In this document: positions 42,859 through 53,387 of the stretch, one piece after another
Numbering within the stretch: position 1 is the first letter of the stretch
How the letters are laid out: every line of letters begins with the position of its first letter
NCBI RefSeq assembly: GCF_003576645.1
Contig: NC_044931.1
Location: 3,704,615 to 3,768,614 of the forward strand
Direction of reading: 5' to 3'
Length of the DNA stretch: 64,000 nt
From: Ipomoea triloba
Lineage: Eukaryota; Streptophyta; Magnoliopsida; Solanales; Convolvulaceae
Made by a program: the position numbers and the translations under genes
The notes under the pieces: model-generated
What the model was told of the DNA's origin: nothing
What the model saw: only the letters and a program-made list of their open reading frames with translations
Databases searched by the model: none

Positions 42859-45096
42859 ATGGATAGCATGTTGTCGAGACATCTTCTCTTTGATCTTAGC
42901 AGGTTCGATGACTGGAAAACACGCATGCTTGCGTATCTATCAGCCCTCCATGATGAGATGGCCGAAGTTATAACATCTGGACCAGTCAAGATCATGATGG
43001 TAAACACGACTGCTGAGCAAACCAGAGATACACCAAAGTATGTCCCCAAACCTAGGGAAGAATGGACAAGTGATGATAGGAAGAGAAACAACTTGGACAA
43101 CATTGCCAAGGATATTCTCTTCAGAGCTATAGACGAAACCATCTTTCCAAAAGTAAGAAAGTGCAAAACGGCGAAAGAGGTATGGGATACTTTGATGTTA
43201 ATTGGTGAAGGTGACGAACAGGAGAAGGAGAACAAGCTCACCGTGGCCATGAAGAAGTTCGAGGACTTCAAGATGAAGCCAGGGGAAAGCATCGACAGCA
43301 TGGAATCTCGTTTCATGAACCTATCAATAGAGATCAGTGATCTCGAGAAAGAGATTCCACAAAAAGAGCTAAACCTGAAGGTCTTACGAGGCCTTACCAA
43401 GGAGTGGGAAATGAAGGTGATCACAATGCGTGATCACAGGGATTTGAAGAACACCACAACCGACCAACTATTCAGAGATCTCAAAGCCTTCGAATTTGAG
43501 ATGTTTCCAAGAGATGAGGACGTGGTGGACAGACGGAATGTGGCACTGGTTGCGGACCAACCAACCACCTCCTCAAGGTCAGATCCTAATCCCACTGATT
43601 TTTTATCTGACGAACAGTTTGCTTTCTTCATAAGAAAATTCAGGAAGTTCATGAAGAAGACACCGGAAAGCAATACAAGTTCACCTTCCTCCTCAAGAAG
43701 GAAAAATGAGAAATACACATCCAGAGGAATGGAGGAAGAAGATCAAGGTCTATGCTACAACTGCAGGAGACCGGGGCACTTCAAGGCTGACTGTCCTTAC
43801 CCTAAGGTAAGCAAGTATCAAGGCCTAGAATGTAGGAACTCCAGGAGAAAGGAGGAACCTAAAGAGAAGCCAGCACAAAGTGGCTTCAAGGGAGATACAA
43901 AGAAACATCTGCGCAGAAAGGCGCTTGTTGCTGAGGAACTCGAGAGAACAATCGAGGAGTCCGAGACGTCGAGCTCCAGTGAAAGCAGCAGCAGCTCAGA
44001 GGATGAGAGGGGGCTCATCTGCTTATACACCGAGGAAGAAGAGAATCAATGCCTAATGGCCATTGACAATGAGGTAACCTCTACTTCCACATCTCGCTGC
44101 TCTATTTCTACCTCTCGTTGTTCTTCTTTCAGAAGCGATGAAGATCCCTTTGAGATGCTTGAAACATTTAAAAGGGATCTCGCAGTCGCTAATAGCACTC
44201 ATGCCAAAATCAGGGAAGAAAACAGCAAGCTAACTGCTGAAAGAGATATGCTTAAGAACATCTCGAAAGAGAATTCAGAGCTAACTCTCAAAGTAAGTGA
44301 GTTAGAAGCTAAAGTAATCCTACTGACTGAAGAGTGCAAAGCTCGAGAGACCAGAGAGCTTAATCTTAGAAAGGTCATAGCATCATACACTAATTCCTCC
44401 AAAGCTATGGAGAAAATGGTGGATGATTACAGACCAGCAAATGACAGAACCGGTCTCGGGTTTCGTCGGAACAGTCTCTCGAGAGATAAGCAGACCAATG
44501 GTTTGGGAACTTCAAGAAATGGAGGATCTCAACCCAAACCAAATAAAGGTCATAAAGGACCAACAGAAAAGACCAGGGTAGCTATTCATAAACCGTCCCT
44601 ATACACCAGAAATGGAAAGTATAGGAAAGCTACGAAGAATGGCCGGGTAAACAATATCGAGAGATCACCTTGCTATCTCTCGCAAGGCCATTCCAAGTAC
44701 AAAAAGAGCTACATTCCATATAATGCGCCTCAAGGCAAATATGGAAGGTCTGAGATCCACATAGTTAGGAACTCACGGATGGAGAAAGGCATACTCTATC
44801 TATCTAGTGAGAATTGGTCATCGAATCACAATTTCTGGAAGAAACCTCACTTTCAGCAATTTCACATGACCAAACAGCGTATGAAAGGCATGGTGCATAA
44901 GCCAATCGAAAAGTCTATACCTAAGTTGATTTATGCACCAAAGAGGCCCAAAACATTTGCTAGCATTCCTTATGATTATCAAACGTACAATGGCTACATT
45001 GCGCCTAGGCCTGGAATAATGGGCATAAGGTATAAATGGATGCCTAAACTCACTAACCCACCAGGACCCAAAGTTTGGGTACCTAAACTTGCTTAA
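42859..45096 (+). CDS. Sirevirus A Gag
   Basis: 745 aa from ATG 42859 (MDSMLSRHLLFDLSRFDDW); the frame is open upstream without ATG. Residues about 5-200 form a UBN2-type copia Gag domain (WDTLMLIGEGDEQEKENKL, YSLxxLRGL-like KVLRGLTKEWEMKV). A CCHC knuckle CYNCRRPGHFKADC lies near residue 298. It is followed by Ser/Glu-rich and coiled-coil segments (SELEAKVILLTEECKARE) and a basic tail ending GPKVWVPKLA, a usual Sirevirus Gag end. The stop TAA is at 45094. Gag packages the RNA into virus-like particles. No internal stop is seen. Pol starts in the -1 frame just beyond. Confidence 0.93.
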   Translation: MDSMLSRHLLFDLSRFDDWKTRMLAYLSALHDEMAEVITSGPVKIMMVNTTAEQTRDTPKYVPKPREEWTSDDRKRNNLDNIAKDILFRAIDETIFPKVRKCKTAKEVWDTLMLIGEGDEQEKENKLTVAMKKFEDFKMKPGESIDSMESRFMNLSIEISDLEKEIPQKELNLKVLRGLTKEWEMKVITMRDHRDLKNTTTDQLFRDLKAFEFEMFPRDEDVVDRRNVALVADQPTTSSRSDPNPTDFLSDEQFAFFIRKFRKFMKKTPESNTSSPSSSRRKNEKYTSRGMEEEDQGLCYNCRRPGHFKADCPYPKVSKYQGLECRNSRRKEEPKEKPAQSGFKGDTKKHLRRKALVAEELERTIEESETSSSSESSSSSEDERGLICLYTEEEENQCLMAIDNEVTSTSTSRCSISTSRCSSFRSDEDPFEMLETFKRDLAVANSTHAKIREENSKLTAERDMLKNISKENSELTLKVSELEAKVILLTEECKARETRELNLRKVIASYTNSSKAMEKMVDDYRPANDRTGLGFRRNSLSRDKQTNGLGTSRNGGSQPKPNKGHKGPTEKTRVAIHKPSLYTRNGKYRKATKNGRVNNIERSPCYLSQGHSKYKKSYIPYNAPQGKYGRSEIHIVRNSRMEKGILYLSSENWSSNHNFWKKPHFQQFHMTKQRMKGMVHKPIEKSIPKLIYAPKRPKTFASIPYDYQTYNGYIAPRPGIMGIRYKWMPKLTNPPGPKVWVPKLA

Positions 45097-45101
45097 CTGC
45101 C

Positions 45102-48100
45102 TTGCAGGACACCAGGGACGTGTGGTTCATTGACAGTGGATGTTCGAGACATATGACGGGAAATCTAACACTGCTAGAGAACATCCAACCTATCGAAGGT
45201 CCCTTGGTGACATTTGGCGACAACAAGAAGAAGGGACGCACAAAAGCTGTTGGTGAAATTCAAAAGAATGAGCTGGTTATTAAGGGGGTATCTTACGTTG
45301 AAGGGCTCAAGTTCAATCTCCTTAGTACAAGCCAGTTCTGTGACAAAGGCTACAAGGTTGTCTTCACCAAAAGCAAATGTCAGATTATGAGCGAGGAATC
45401 TCTCGAAGTCGTCTTGGAAGCAGCAAGGAAAGGAAACATGTACATAGTGGATTGGAGATCTGCAAAACCATCCCTATGTATGCTAGCAAGAAGCAAGGAA
45501 GATTTATGCTGGGATTGGCATAGTAAGCTTAGTCATCTGAACTTCAAGACTATCAACAAGCTTACTAAGAGGAACCTAGTGGAAGGACTGCCCAAAGTGA
45601 CGTTTCGAAAGGATAAAATTTGTGAGGCATGTCAACGTTGCAAACAGATCAAATCCTCCTTCAAGAGCAAAGCCGAGACATCATCCACTAGACCATTAAG
45701 TCTTCTTCACATGGACTTATTTGGCCCAGTGGATCCACCCAGCATAAAGAGAAAGAAGTACACTCTTGTGGTAGTAGATGACTACACAAGATTCACATGG
45801 ACCGTGTTCTTAACCAAGAAAAGTGAGACAAAAATTGCCCTGCCAAATCTCTTGAAGCAAGTTCAAGTTGAAAAGGATGTCTCGATACTAAAGATCCGGT
45901 CAGATCAAGGTGGAGAGTTCNNNNNNNNNNNNNNNNNNNNNNNNNNNNNNNNNNNNNNNNNNNNNNNNNNNNNNNNNNNNNNNNNNNNNNNNNNNNNNNN
46001 NNNNNNNNNNNNNNNNNNNNNNNGGAGAGTTCGTTAATCAAGTAATCGAGAGCTACTGCAACGAGAACGGGATTCATCATCAACTGTCAGCTGCTCGAAC
46101 TCCTCAACAAAATGGGGTTGCTGAAAGAAGAAACAGAACTCTCAAGGAAGCTGCAAGAACCATGCTCTCGCAAGCCAACATAGCACAAGGATTTTGGGCA
46201 GAAGCAATCAACACAGCATGCTACACCCANCAAATGCTATATCCACAACAATGGAAAGGCTCAACTAAGAACCTTTGAAGAAAAGGCAGATGATGGAGTA
46301 TTTCTGGGATACTCATCGACAAGCAAAGCATTCAGAGTCTTCAACAAACGGAGTTTGGTGGTTGAAGAGTCCTTACATGTTACCTTTGATGAAAGGGCAT
46401 CGACAGATCAACCATCAAAGACAACGGAAGCAGCTGAGGAAGATCAGCCACAGTCTATCGAGAGATCAAACTTACCTCTCGAAGACAAGCAGTCGATAGT
46501 TCGAGACGTAGCAGAACTCTAGTCAGATTCAGATGATGAAGAATCTACCAAGAAGAAAGCACCTGACTCAGTTGATCCAATCCAGATCATAGATGTTCAA
46601 ACCACATCTCAACCTTCAATGGAAGTATCAACTGAGGAGCCACAACCCGACCTAAGATGGCTGAGAAGTCACCCTGCTGATCAAGTGATTGGAAATGTAC
46701 GTGACAGAGTTCGAACCAGATCAGCATACAGAGAAAGCATGTTTGCTTGCTTTCTATCTCAAATAGAGCCTAAGGTGATCGATGAGGCTCTATGTGATCC
46801 AGATTGGGTGCAAGCCATGCAATAGGAACTTCATCAGTTTGAGCGGAACGATGTTTGGGAACTAGTTCCGAGACCTCATCATCAAAATGTCATTGGTACA
46901 AAGTGGGTTTTCAGAAACAAGATGAATGAGGATGGAGTTATTGTTAGGAACAAGGCCAGACTTGTTGCCAAAGGCTATTGTCAGGAGGAAGGAATAGATT
47001 TTGATGAAACCTTCGCTCCAGTGGCACGTCTCGAAGCCATACGCATCTTTCTCGCATATGCCGCCTTCAAAGACTTTAAGGTATATCAAATGGATGTCAA
47101 GAGCGCTTTTCTGAACGGACTTCTCGAAGAAGAGGTGTACGTTGAACAACCTCCGGGTTTCTTGAAGGACGTGGGAGCTGACAAAGTATACAAATTAAAG
47201 AAGGCACTTTACGGCTTAAAACAAGCTCCGAGAGCTTGGTATGATACCTTATCCTCTTTTCTACTTCAGTGTGGGTTCACCAAAGGCCTAGTGGACAAAA
47301 CATTGTTTAGAATTAAGGATGAGGATCACATCTTATTGGTGCAAATCTATGTGGACGATATCATTTTTGGAAGCACCAATCCAGACTTGTGCGAGAAGTT
47401 CTCCAGATTGATGAAAGGGAAGTTCGAGATGAGCATGATGGGAGAACTAAACTACTTCCTTGGATTACAAGTGCGACAGCTTAAGGAAGGCATCTTCATC
47501 AATCAGGAGAAATACACCAAGGATCTGCTCAGAAAATACAATATAGAAGGGAAATCCTCAGTCAAAGTACCCATGGGAACCTCTCTACGTATCGATGTCG
47601 ACAGTGAAGGTCGAGAGGTCGATCAGACTACATATCGAGGTATCATCGGATCTCTTCTCTATTTAACTGCTAGTAGACCAGATATATCCTTTGCAGTAGG
47701 TGTATGTGCTAGATTTCAGGCAAGTCCTAAGGAAAGTCACTTAAATGCATCTAAAAAGATCCTTAGATATCTCAAAGGTACGCAAAGTGTTGGACTTTGG
47801 TATTCGAGAGGTGGATCTTTCGAACTTATGGGTTATTCAGATGCGGACTTTGCCGGTTGTAAAATAGATCGAAAGAGCACATCAGGGACATGTCAGTTTC
47901 TAGGTGGAAGACTTGTCTCATGGTTTAGCAAGAAACAGCATTCGATAGCTACAAGCACCGCTGAGGCAAAGTACGTAGCAGCTGGAAGTTGCTGTGCTCA
48001 GGTTTTGTGGATGAAGCAACAATTACTGGATTATGGTGTTGAATGTAAAGAGGTTAAGATTATGTGTGATAACACAAGTGCCATAGCTATCACTCAGAAT

Positions 48101-48292
48101 CCAGTATTACATTCCAGGACGAAACACATTGATATCAAATATCACTTCATCCGAGACCATGTTGAGAAAAAGGACATAACTTTGGAATATGTTGCGACGG
48201 AGGAGCAACTTGCAGATATTTTCACAAAAGCGTTAAGTGAGAATAGATTCTCTCAACTAAGGTTAGAATTGGGAATGATAGAATTGGGATAA
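45102..48292 (+). pseudogene. Sirevirus A Pol (PR-IN-RT-RH), defective
   Basis: Begins [18 protein letters not shown] (protease DSG). It continues with the GAG-pre-integrase HHCC region (HSKLSHLNF...CEACQRC), the integrase core ([26 protein letters not shown]), RT ([22 protein letters not shown]) and RNase H (DADFAG). Real damage: TAG 46520-46522 (Gln in copy B), TAG 46823-46825 (Glu in copy B), and AEAKY for AEAEY in RNase H. Doubtful damage: 103 N at 45921-46023 flanked by the same GGAGAGTTC, and one N at 46230 where 96 bp present in copy B are missing. Both may be assembly faults. The copy would need help from an intact relative. Confidence 0.93.
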
Positions 48293-48492
48293 ATGGTCAA
48301 ATCTTATCTTCTTGTATTTAGTGCCATGAACTGTTTCGCATGTGAGGGGCGGTTTCATCAACTTTATGGCAGCTTTGGAGTTACACAAGCATTGAATGGT
48401 CATTCATATTGCATCCCGTGACTCAAAAGTGATAACCTTATTGGGCTATAAATAAGAGGGTTTCTTTCAGAAGTTCATATCATCAACTTCCC

Positions 48493-48987
48493 ATGGAGAA
48501 AAAGAAAGGAAAAGATGATGTTCCATTCTTTTATAGAGGAAAGAAACCGGCAGTCAAGTCCAAAGATTTTCAAGGAGAAAACTATCTAGAATCAACGAAG
48601 GGTGAACAGATTGCGAAGCTTCCTGATAATCCAAGCAAGAATCCTATTCCCATCCAAGGTGAATGGATCCCCAAATACGAGGAGATCCACAACGATGGAT
48701 ACTGGAATCGGGAGGAGAGTCTTGCACAAGACGGACTCCTACTGCTGCACATTCTGGAAAAGGGCCTTCCTCAACCAAATGGAGAACCAAGGGAAATGGA
48801 GAGGAAGACCAGATGGGACTTTCTGAGGTCAGCAGCAGTCAAAGGGGTGATCATACCTAATCCAAAGACATTAAGAGGATTAGCGATGAAGATGGTCACT
48901 CCCAACTACAGTAAGCAGCTCCGGAGAGAAGAACAAGAAAAGGAAATAGCCACCCCTAGTTTTGTTATTAGACAAATAGGACTTTAG
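48493..48987 (+). CDS. Small ORF between pol and 3' ORF, Sirevirus A
   Basis: 164 aa, MEKKKGKDDVPFFYRGKKPA ... FVIRQIGL. Basic ends, a leucine-rich middle (DGLLLLHILEKGLPQP) and RKTRWDFLRSAAVKG; no transmembrane segment, zinc finger or known domain. It lies 200 bp after the pol stop, in the same direction. The copy B homologue keeps about the same protein sequence apart from one indel, which hints at past coding constraint. Function unknown; I assign none. Confidence 0.65.
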   Translation: MEKKKGKDDVPFFYRGKKPAVKSKDFQGENYLESTKGEQIAKLPDNPSKNPIPIQGEWIPKYEEIHNDGYWNREESLAQDGLLLLHILEKGLPQPNGEPREMERKTRWDFLRSAAVKGVIIPNPKTLRGLAMKMVTPNYSKQLRREEQEKEIATPSFVIRQIGL

Positions 48988-49871
48988 ATGGCTAGTTCCT
49001 GCTTTAACGATAGATTCTTATTAGGCTGACCAAGGCCAAACAAAAGTTTCTAGGGAATCTAATAGGATATTGATTCATATGTAATGTATCTGGAAGTCAC
49101 TAAATGAACTTAAGGATATGTTCCAAGTGATATCTTTTAGATGAATCAAACTTGTTTCTCTCGCAATCTGTGTTCGAAAGGTAGTTCGAGAGGTCACCCG
49201 ATCAGTTTGTCTATATACGTTATGTCTCGAAGAAGGGTAGTTCAAGATGTCACTTCGAAAGATAACAAACTAATATCTCTGAACGGAGGAATAAGGAGGG
49301 TTAGGGATCAATCACTCAGGGGGAAGATCCTTAACCAGATCAAGACGGAGGAATAAGGAGGTTTAGGGATCAATCACTCAGGGGGAAGATCCTTAAACTC
49401 ATGTGGAAGACAACTCACCTTCGAGAGGTGAATCTGATAAGTTCAACGAATATATGAGGGGGAACGGCTAACTATGAATATTAATGCTAGCCACGTGGGC
49501 ACCGGTTACTGACGGTTTTCCATATTTAAAAATCTTTTCGTGATAAGTGGGAGCATGCTCATATAGTTACTATTCTTCAATACCTCACTATCCTGAACCT
49601 GAAACCGCTCTGTTAAATTACCAAAAATACCCTTATTTTTCATATACGCTGACCGTTATTAGGGGTATTTCTGACCTTTTACTTCCTTAAAGAAAACCGG
49701 TATCCTTCCTTGGGTCAGGCTCTCAACCCTACCCATATATCCAACCCGAATCCACACGATATAAAAGCCAAATCCTTCTTCTTTACCCGGATTCAAGCTA
49801 AAACCATTTACCCAAAATCCCCAAATCCTAAACGCAGTACACATTCCCTCCAAAACATCTAACCTTCATCA
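48988..49871. other. Internal non-coding region of Sirevirus A with a 62-bp repeat
   Basis: Contains CGAGAGGT words, then two tandem 62-bp units (TTAGGGATCAATCACTCAGG starts at 49301 and 49363). The remainder leads to the 3' ORF. No further ORF is supported. Confidence 0.8.
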
Positions 49872-52800
49872 ATGGCGTCCCAATCCTCTACATCAACCTC
49901 ATCTTCCGACGCATATCAGAGGGAGTTGCTACACATTCGCTCTCAGATCAAACAAGTCAAGACGGGGAGTATCCTTGACAGAAACGGCTTCATCACCAAC
50001 TCCCCTAATCCAAAAATGGCGAAAAAGGTCCTGAAAAAGTTTGAGAAAGCAGGACTGATGAAATACATGACGCACGACTACAGAACCATTCACGCCCTCG
50101 ACTTCACAGAATGGTTCGCAAATGCCAAGGTCACGAAGGGTAAAATCGAAAGCCGCTTTAATGATTTTCCCATCACAACATCTGTAGGTGACCTCAGAGC
50201 GGCATTTGATTTCGCGTCATCGGAGGAAGCAGTCAAGCATCTATCGGATTACGACTTGGACAAGCAAGCCTTCTAGGAGAAAATCCGACTAGCAACTGCA
50301 CCACCCAGAGCATCCTCTGCCCTCCGCAAGTACCATCTAAAGGAGAGGTTTGCTCTCGCTGCCGACCTAATCATGAAGTTTGTGCTCGGCAAGGTGTCCG
50401 GAACTGACGAGGTTAATCTAGACCTCCTCAAAATCCTCCATGCCATTTGGAACAACAACAAGCTGGACTGGGCACATATTATCTTCAACTTCCTCCAACA
50501 GCAAGTGATACGCTCAGTCTCCAACACCAACCTGTCGATCAGTAAAAAGGTTGGTTTCGGATTTGTTGTTCAATTTCTCCTAAGCCTGAAGGGCTTCGAA
50601 CTGAGGGAGGGAAAAGAGATTCATCGAAATACCTATATGGGTAGGACGAAATCTCTAGTCCTCAAAACTAAAGGTGTTAAGGCTGCACCTTCTCCCTCAC
50701 AGCCAAAAGGAAGGGGCAAAAGGAAAGCCCAAACCGAGGAAAAGAATTCTGATGATGAACCTCTCGATGTACTGATACAAAGGGTTCATCTGCCAAAGAG
50801 GGCTAGGAAAGCCAAAACTGCTGTTGTCACCCAGATCCGAGAGGTAACACCCTCTGTTGTTCAAGTACCGTTTGAGGACAGGGCACAAGCCCAGGGGGAA
50901 CCTCAGGCTACACTGGCCACTGAGGTTGAGAGAGTGCCCCCTACCAGATCCCTGTCAGCAGCTTTCTCTGTCGGTCTGCACGCTGGTGATGATGCCGAGG
51001 GAGATGTTGACTCTGTTGGTTTATCTCGAGAGATGGCTCGAGAGGTTGAAGGTACTGGGATCAGTGATCCAGTACAAGGGGGTGCAGAAGAACCACGTGA
51101 GATGGTTCGAGAGATAGACTACACAGTCAGGGTGGGAGATGATCTCTTGGAGCATAGTCGAGAGATCACAGCTCAGATAGACGAAGAAATTTCTGCCACT
51201 GAAATCATCTCTGATGGGCGGGATGACTTATATGAAGAAGTTTCCACTCAGTTGGCAGTGGAAGCACCCACTCTTGATGACTTCTCCAGGGTGATCAGGT
51301 GGATCAACTGGAGAACCAGTTCTTTCACTCAATTGATGAGTCAAGCAGCTGAAATGGAGGCAGAAGAGCAGTTTGCACTCCAGTGGTTGGGCATCTCCGA
51401 GATCCCAGCTCAACAACTGATGGATCTTGCCCACGAAACACGAGTAATGAAGCTGAACAGTGGAAGAACTGATAAAGGGAAGGGCATAGCAGGTGATGCA
51501 CCAGAAGTTGAAGCTGAGCCTGAAGAAGATCCTGAAACAGAAGCTCGATTTCAAGAAGAAATAAGGCTGGCCACTGCCATCTCCTTGGGACAAAACATTG
51601 AATTCACGAGAGGTCCAGGAGAGACCTCTGGGGTTGCTCACGATGATATCGCAACAGCCGCAATCCCACTGTCCCAAGTCAGCAACTCTGCTCTGGACGA
51701 ACAGGTAGAAGCTTCGAGAGGNTCAGCAACTCTGCTCTGGACGAACAGGTAGAAGCTTCGAGAGGTGAATCCGAGACCTCTGAAGCACTTCAAGTGGCAC
51801 CCAACACCGTTCTACTTTTGCCACCACCTGCGTCCACACCCTCGAACACTACAGATGAAGCACAGACAATTCGAGAGGGTGAAGTTCCGTTGCTCACACT
51901 GCCAGGTTTTCCTACTGCTCCTGAAATAATCATCATCCCAGACTCATCGGAGCAGACCGAAGAGCAGCACAATGAGCAACATGAGCAGAATGTTCCAAGT
52001 TCTGCTGGTTCGAGAAATGCTGAGGAGGACGATGCAACTATCGAAGGTGGAAACAGGGAAGCACCTATCGAAACCTCGTCTCCAATTCCACCAGCAAATG
52101 ACCAAGTTCCCAGCACTGGTTCGAGAAGTGACGCTGAAGGGGAACTTCTATTGGATGGAAACCGGGAAGCGTCCAATACCGAAGAACCCTCTCCGGCTGA
52201 TCCTATCTCCACAGTTGCTGAAGCTGAGGCTCCAGGTTCGAGAGGTGAGGAGCAAGAAGTGATCCATCCCTCAGGTGGAAACCGGGAAGCGCCTAACATG
52301 GAGCTACCTTCGAGCTCTGAACCCGGTGTCCCTGTGGCCCCTCAGACACTTACTCGAGAGGTAGACTCGCAACTGCAAGTCATGGGTGGAAATCTGGAAG
52401 CACCCAAGTCCCCTCCAACGAAAGGTACCTATCGATCCTCTTCTCCTTCTACTTCCGATCATGATCAACAGGCCGCGCAAGAGTTCTTTGGCGAAGTACG
52501 TCAATTTATGGCTGATCAAACTCAGAAGATGGCTCGCTTTGAGCGCGTACTTGCCATGGCTGGCACAACCGAGTCTCAGGCCAATCATGAAGAACTACTC
52601 GAACAGGCAGTATGGGCTGAGACTGCAGCACAGAAAGCTGCCGATGAGGCTGCTCTCGCTCGAGCAGAGGCTGCAAGTGCGAAAGCTGAACTAGCTGAGT
52701 TACGNNNNNNNNNNNNNNNNNNNNNNNNNNNNNNNNNNNNNNNNNNNNNNNNNNNNNNNNNNNNNNNNNNNNNNNNNNNNNNNNNNNNNNNNNNNNNNNN

Positions 52801-53136
52801 NNNNNNNNNNNNNNNNNNNNNNNNNNNNNNNNNNNNNNNNNNNNNNNNNNNNNNNNNNNNNNNNNNNNNNNNNNNNNNNNNNNNNNNNNNNNNNNNNNNN
52901 NNNNNNNNNNNNNNNNNNNNNNNNNNNNNNNNNNNNNNNNNNNNNNNNNNNNNNNNNNNNNNNNNNNNNNNNNNNNNNNNNNNNNNNNNNNNNNNNNNNN
53001 NNNNNNNNNNNNNNNNNNNNNNNNNNNNNNNNNNNNNNNNNNNNNNNNNNNNNNNNNNNTAAGCCTGGTAAATCCGAAAGACCCCATCAAGACACGAGAA
53101 GCCATTAACAAGAAGAGGAAAGCCAACAAGAAGTAA
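49872..53136 (+). pseudogene. Extra 3' ORF of Sirevirus A, near-intact
   Basis: Homologue of the 1203-aa ORF of copy B, starting MASQSSTSTSSSDAYQREL and ending NKKRKANKK. One true lesion is visible: TAG at 50274-50276 where copy B has Trp (QEFWDK). A second apparent frameshift at 51722 is caused by a 43-bp sequence duplicated on both sides of a single N; removing 44 bases restores the frame. A further N gap (52705-53059) hides the coiled-coil and basic region. The layout is otherwise as in copy B. Confidence 0.88.
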
Positions 53137-53387
53137 GCTCTCGTGGTCCAAACTCCGTCTTATTTCAATGTATTGATGTTTATGTTGTTCTTGGTCTTAT
53201 TTCCTTCAATCTTGTCTACTAAACTCTGTTTTGTAAACATTCCCTTTTTATAATCATATATATATCTTTTGCTGGGGGTGTTGCGTGAGTACTATTTTAG
53301 TAGAGTATTTGTCAAACTTACCATATGCGCTGAAAAATAAAATCTGTGTTAATTCTTTCTATCAAATCAGCCATATAGAGTAAGTAT
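53137..53387. other. 3' untranslated stretch of Sirevirus A, cut before the polypurine tract
   Basis: Matches the reverse complement of 55240-55498 up to ATATAGAGTAAGTAT. In copy B another 30 bases with the polypurine tract follow; in copy A the sequence instead meets the outer end of copy B's LTR (TGTTGGTCCC). Confidence 0.9.

Noticed and set aside
51228..51677. Minus-strand ORF inside the 3' ORF of Sirevirus A
   Set aside because: Shadow frame of the plus-strand ORF with no recognisable domain.
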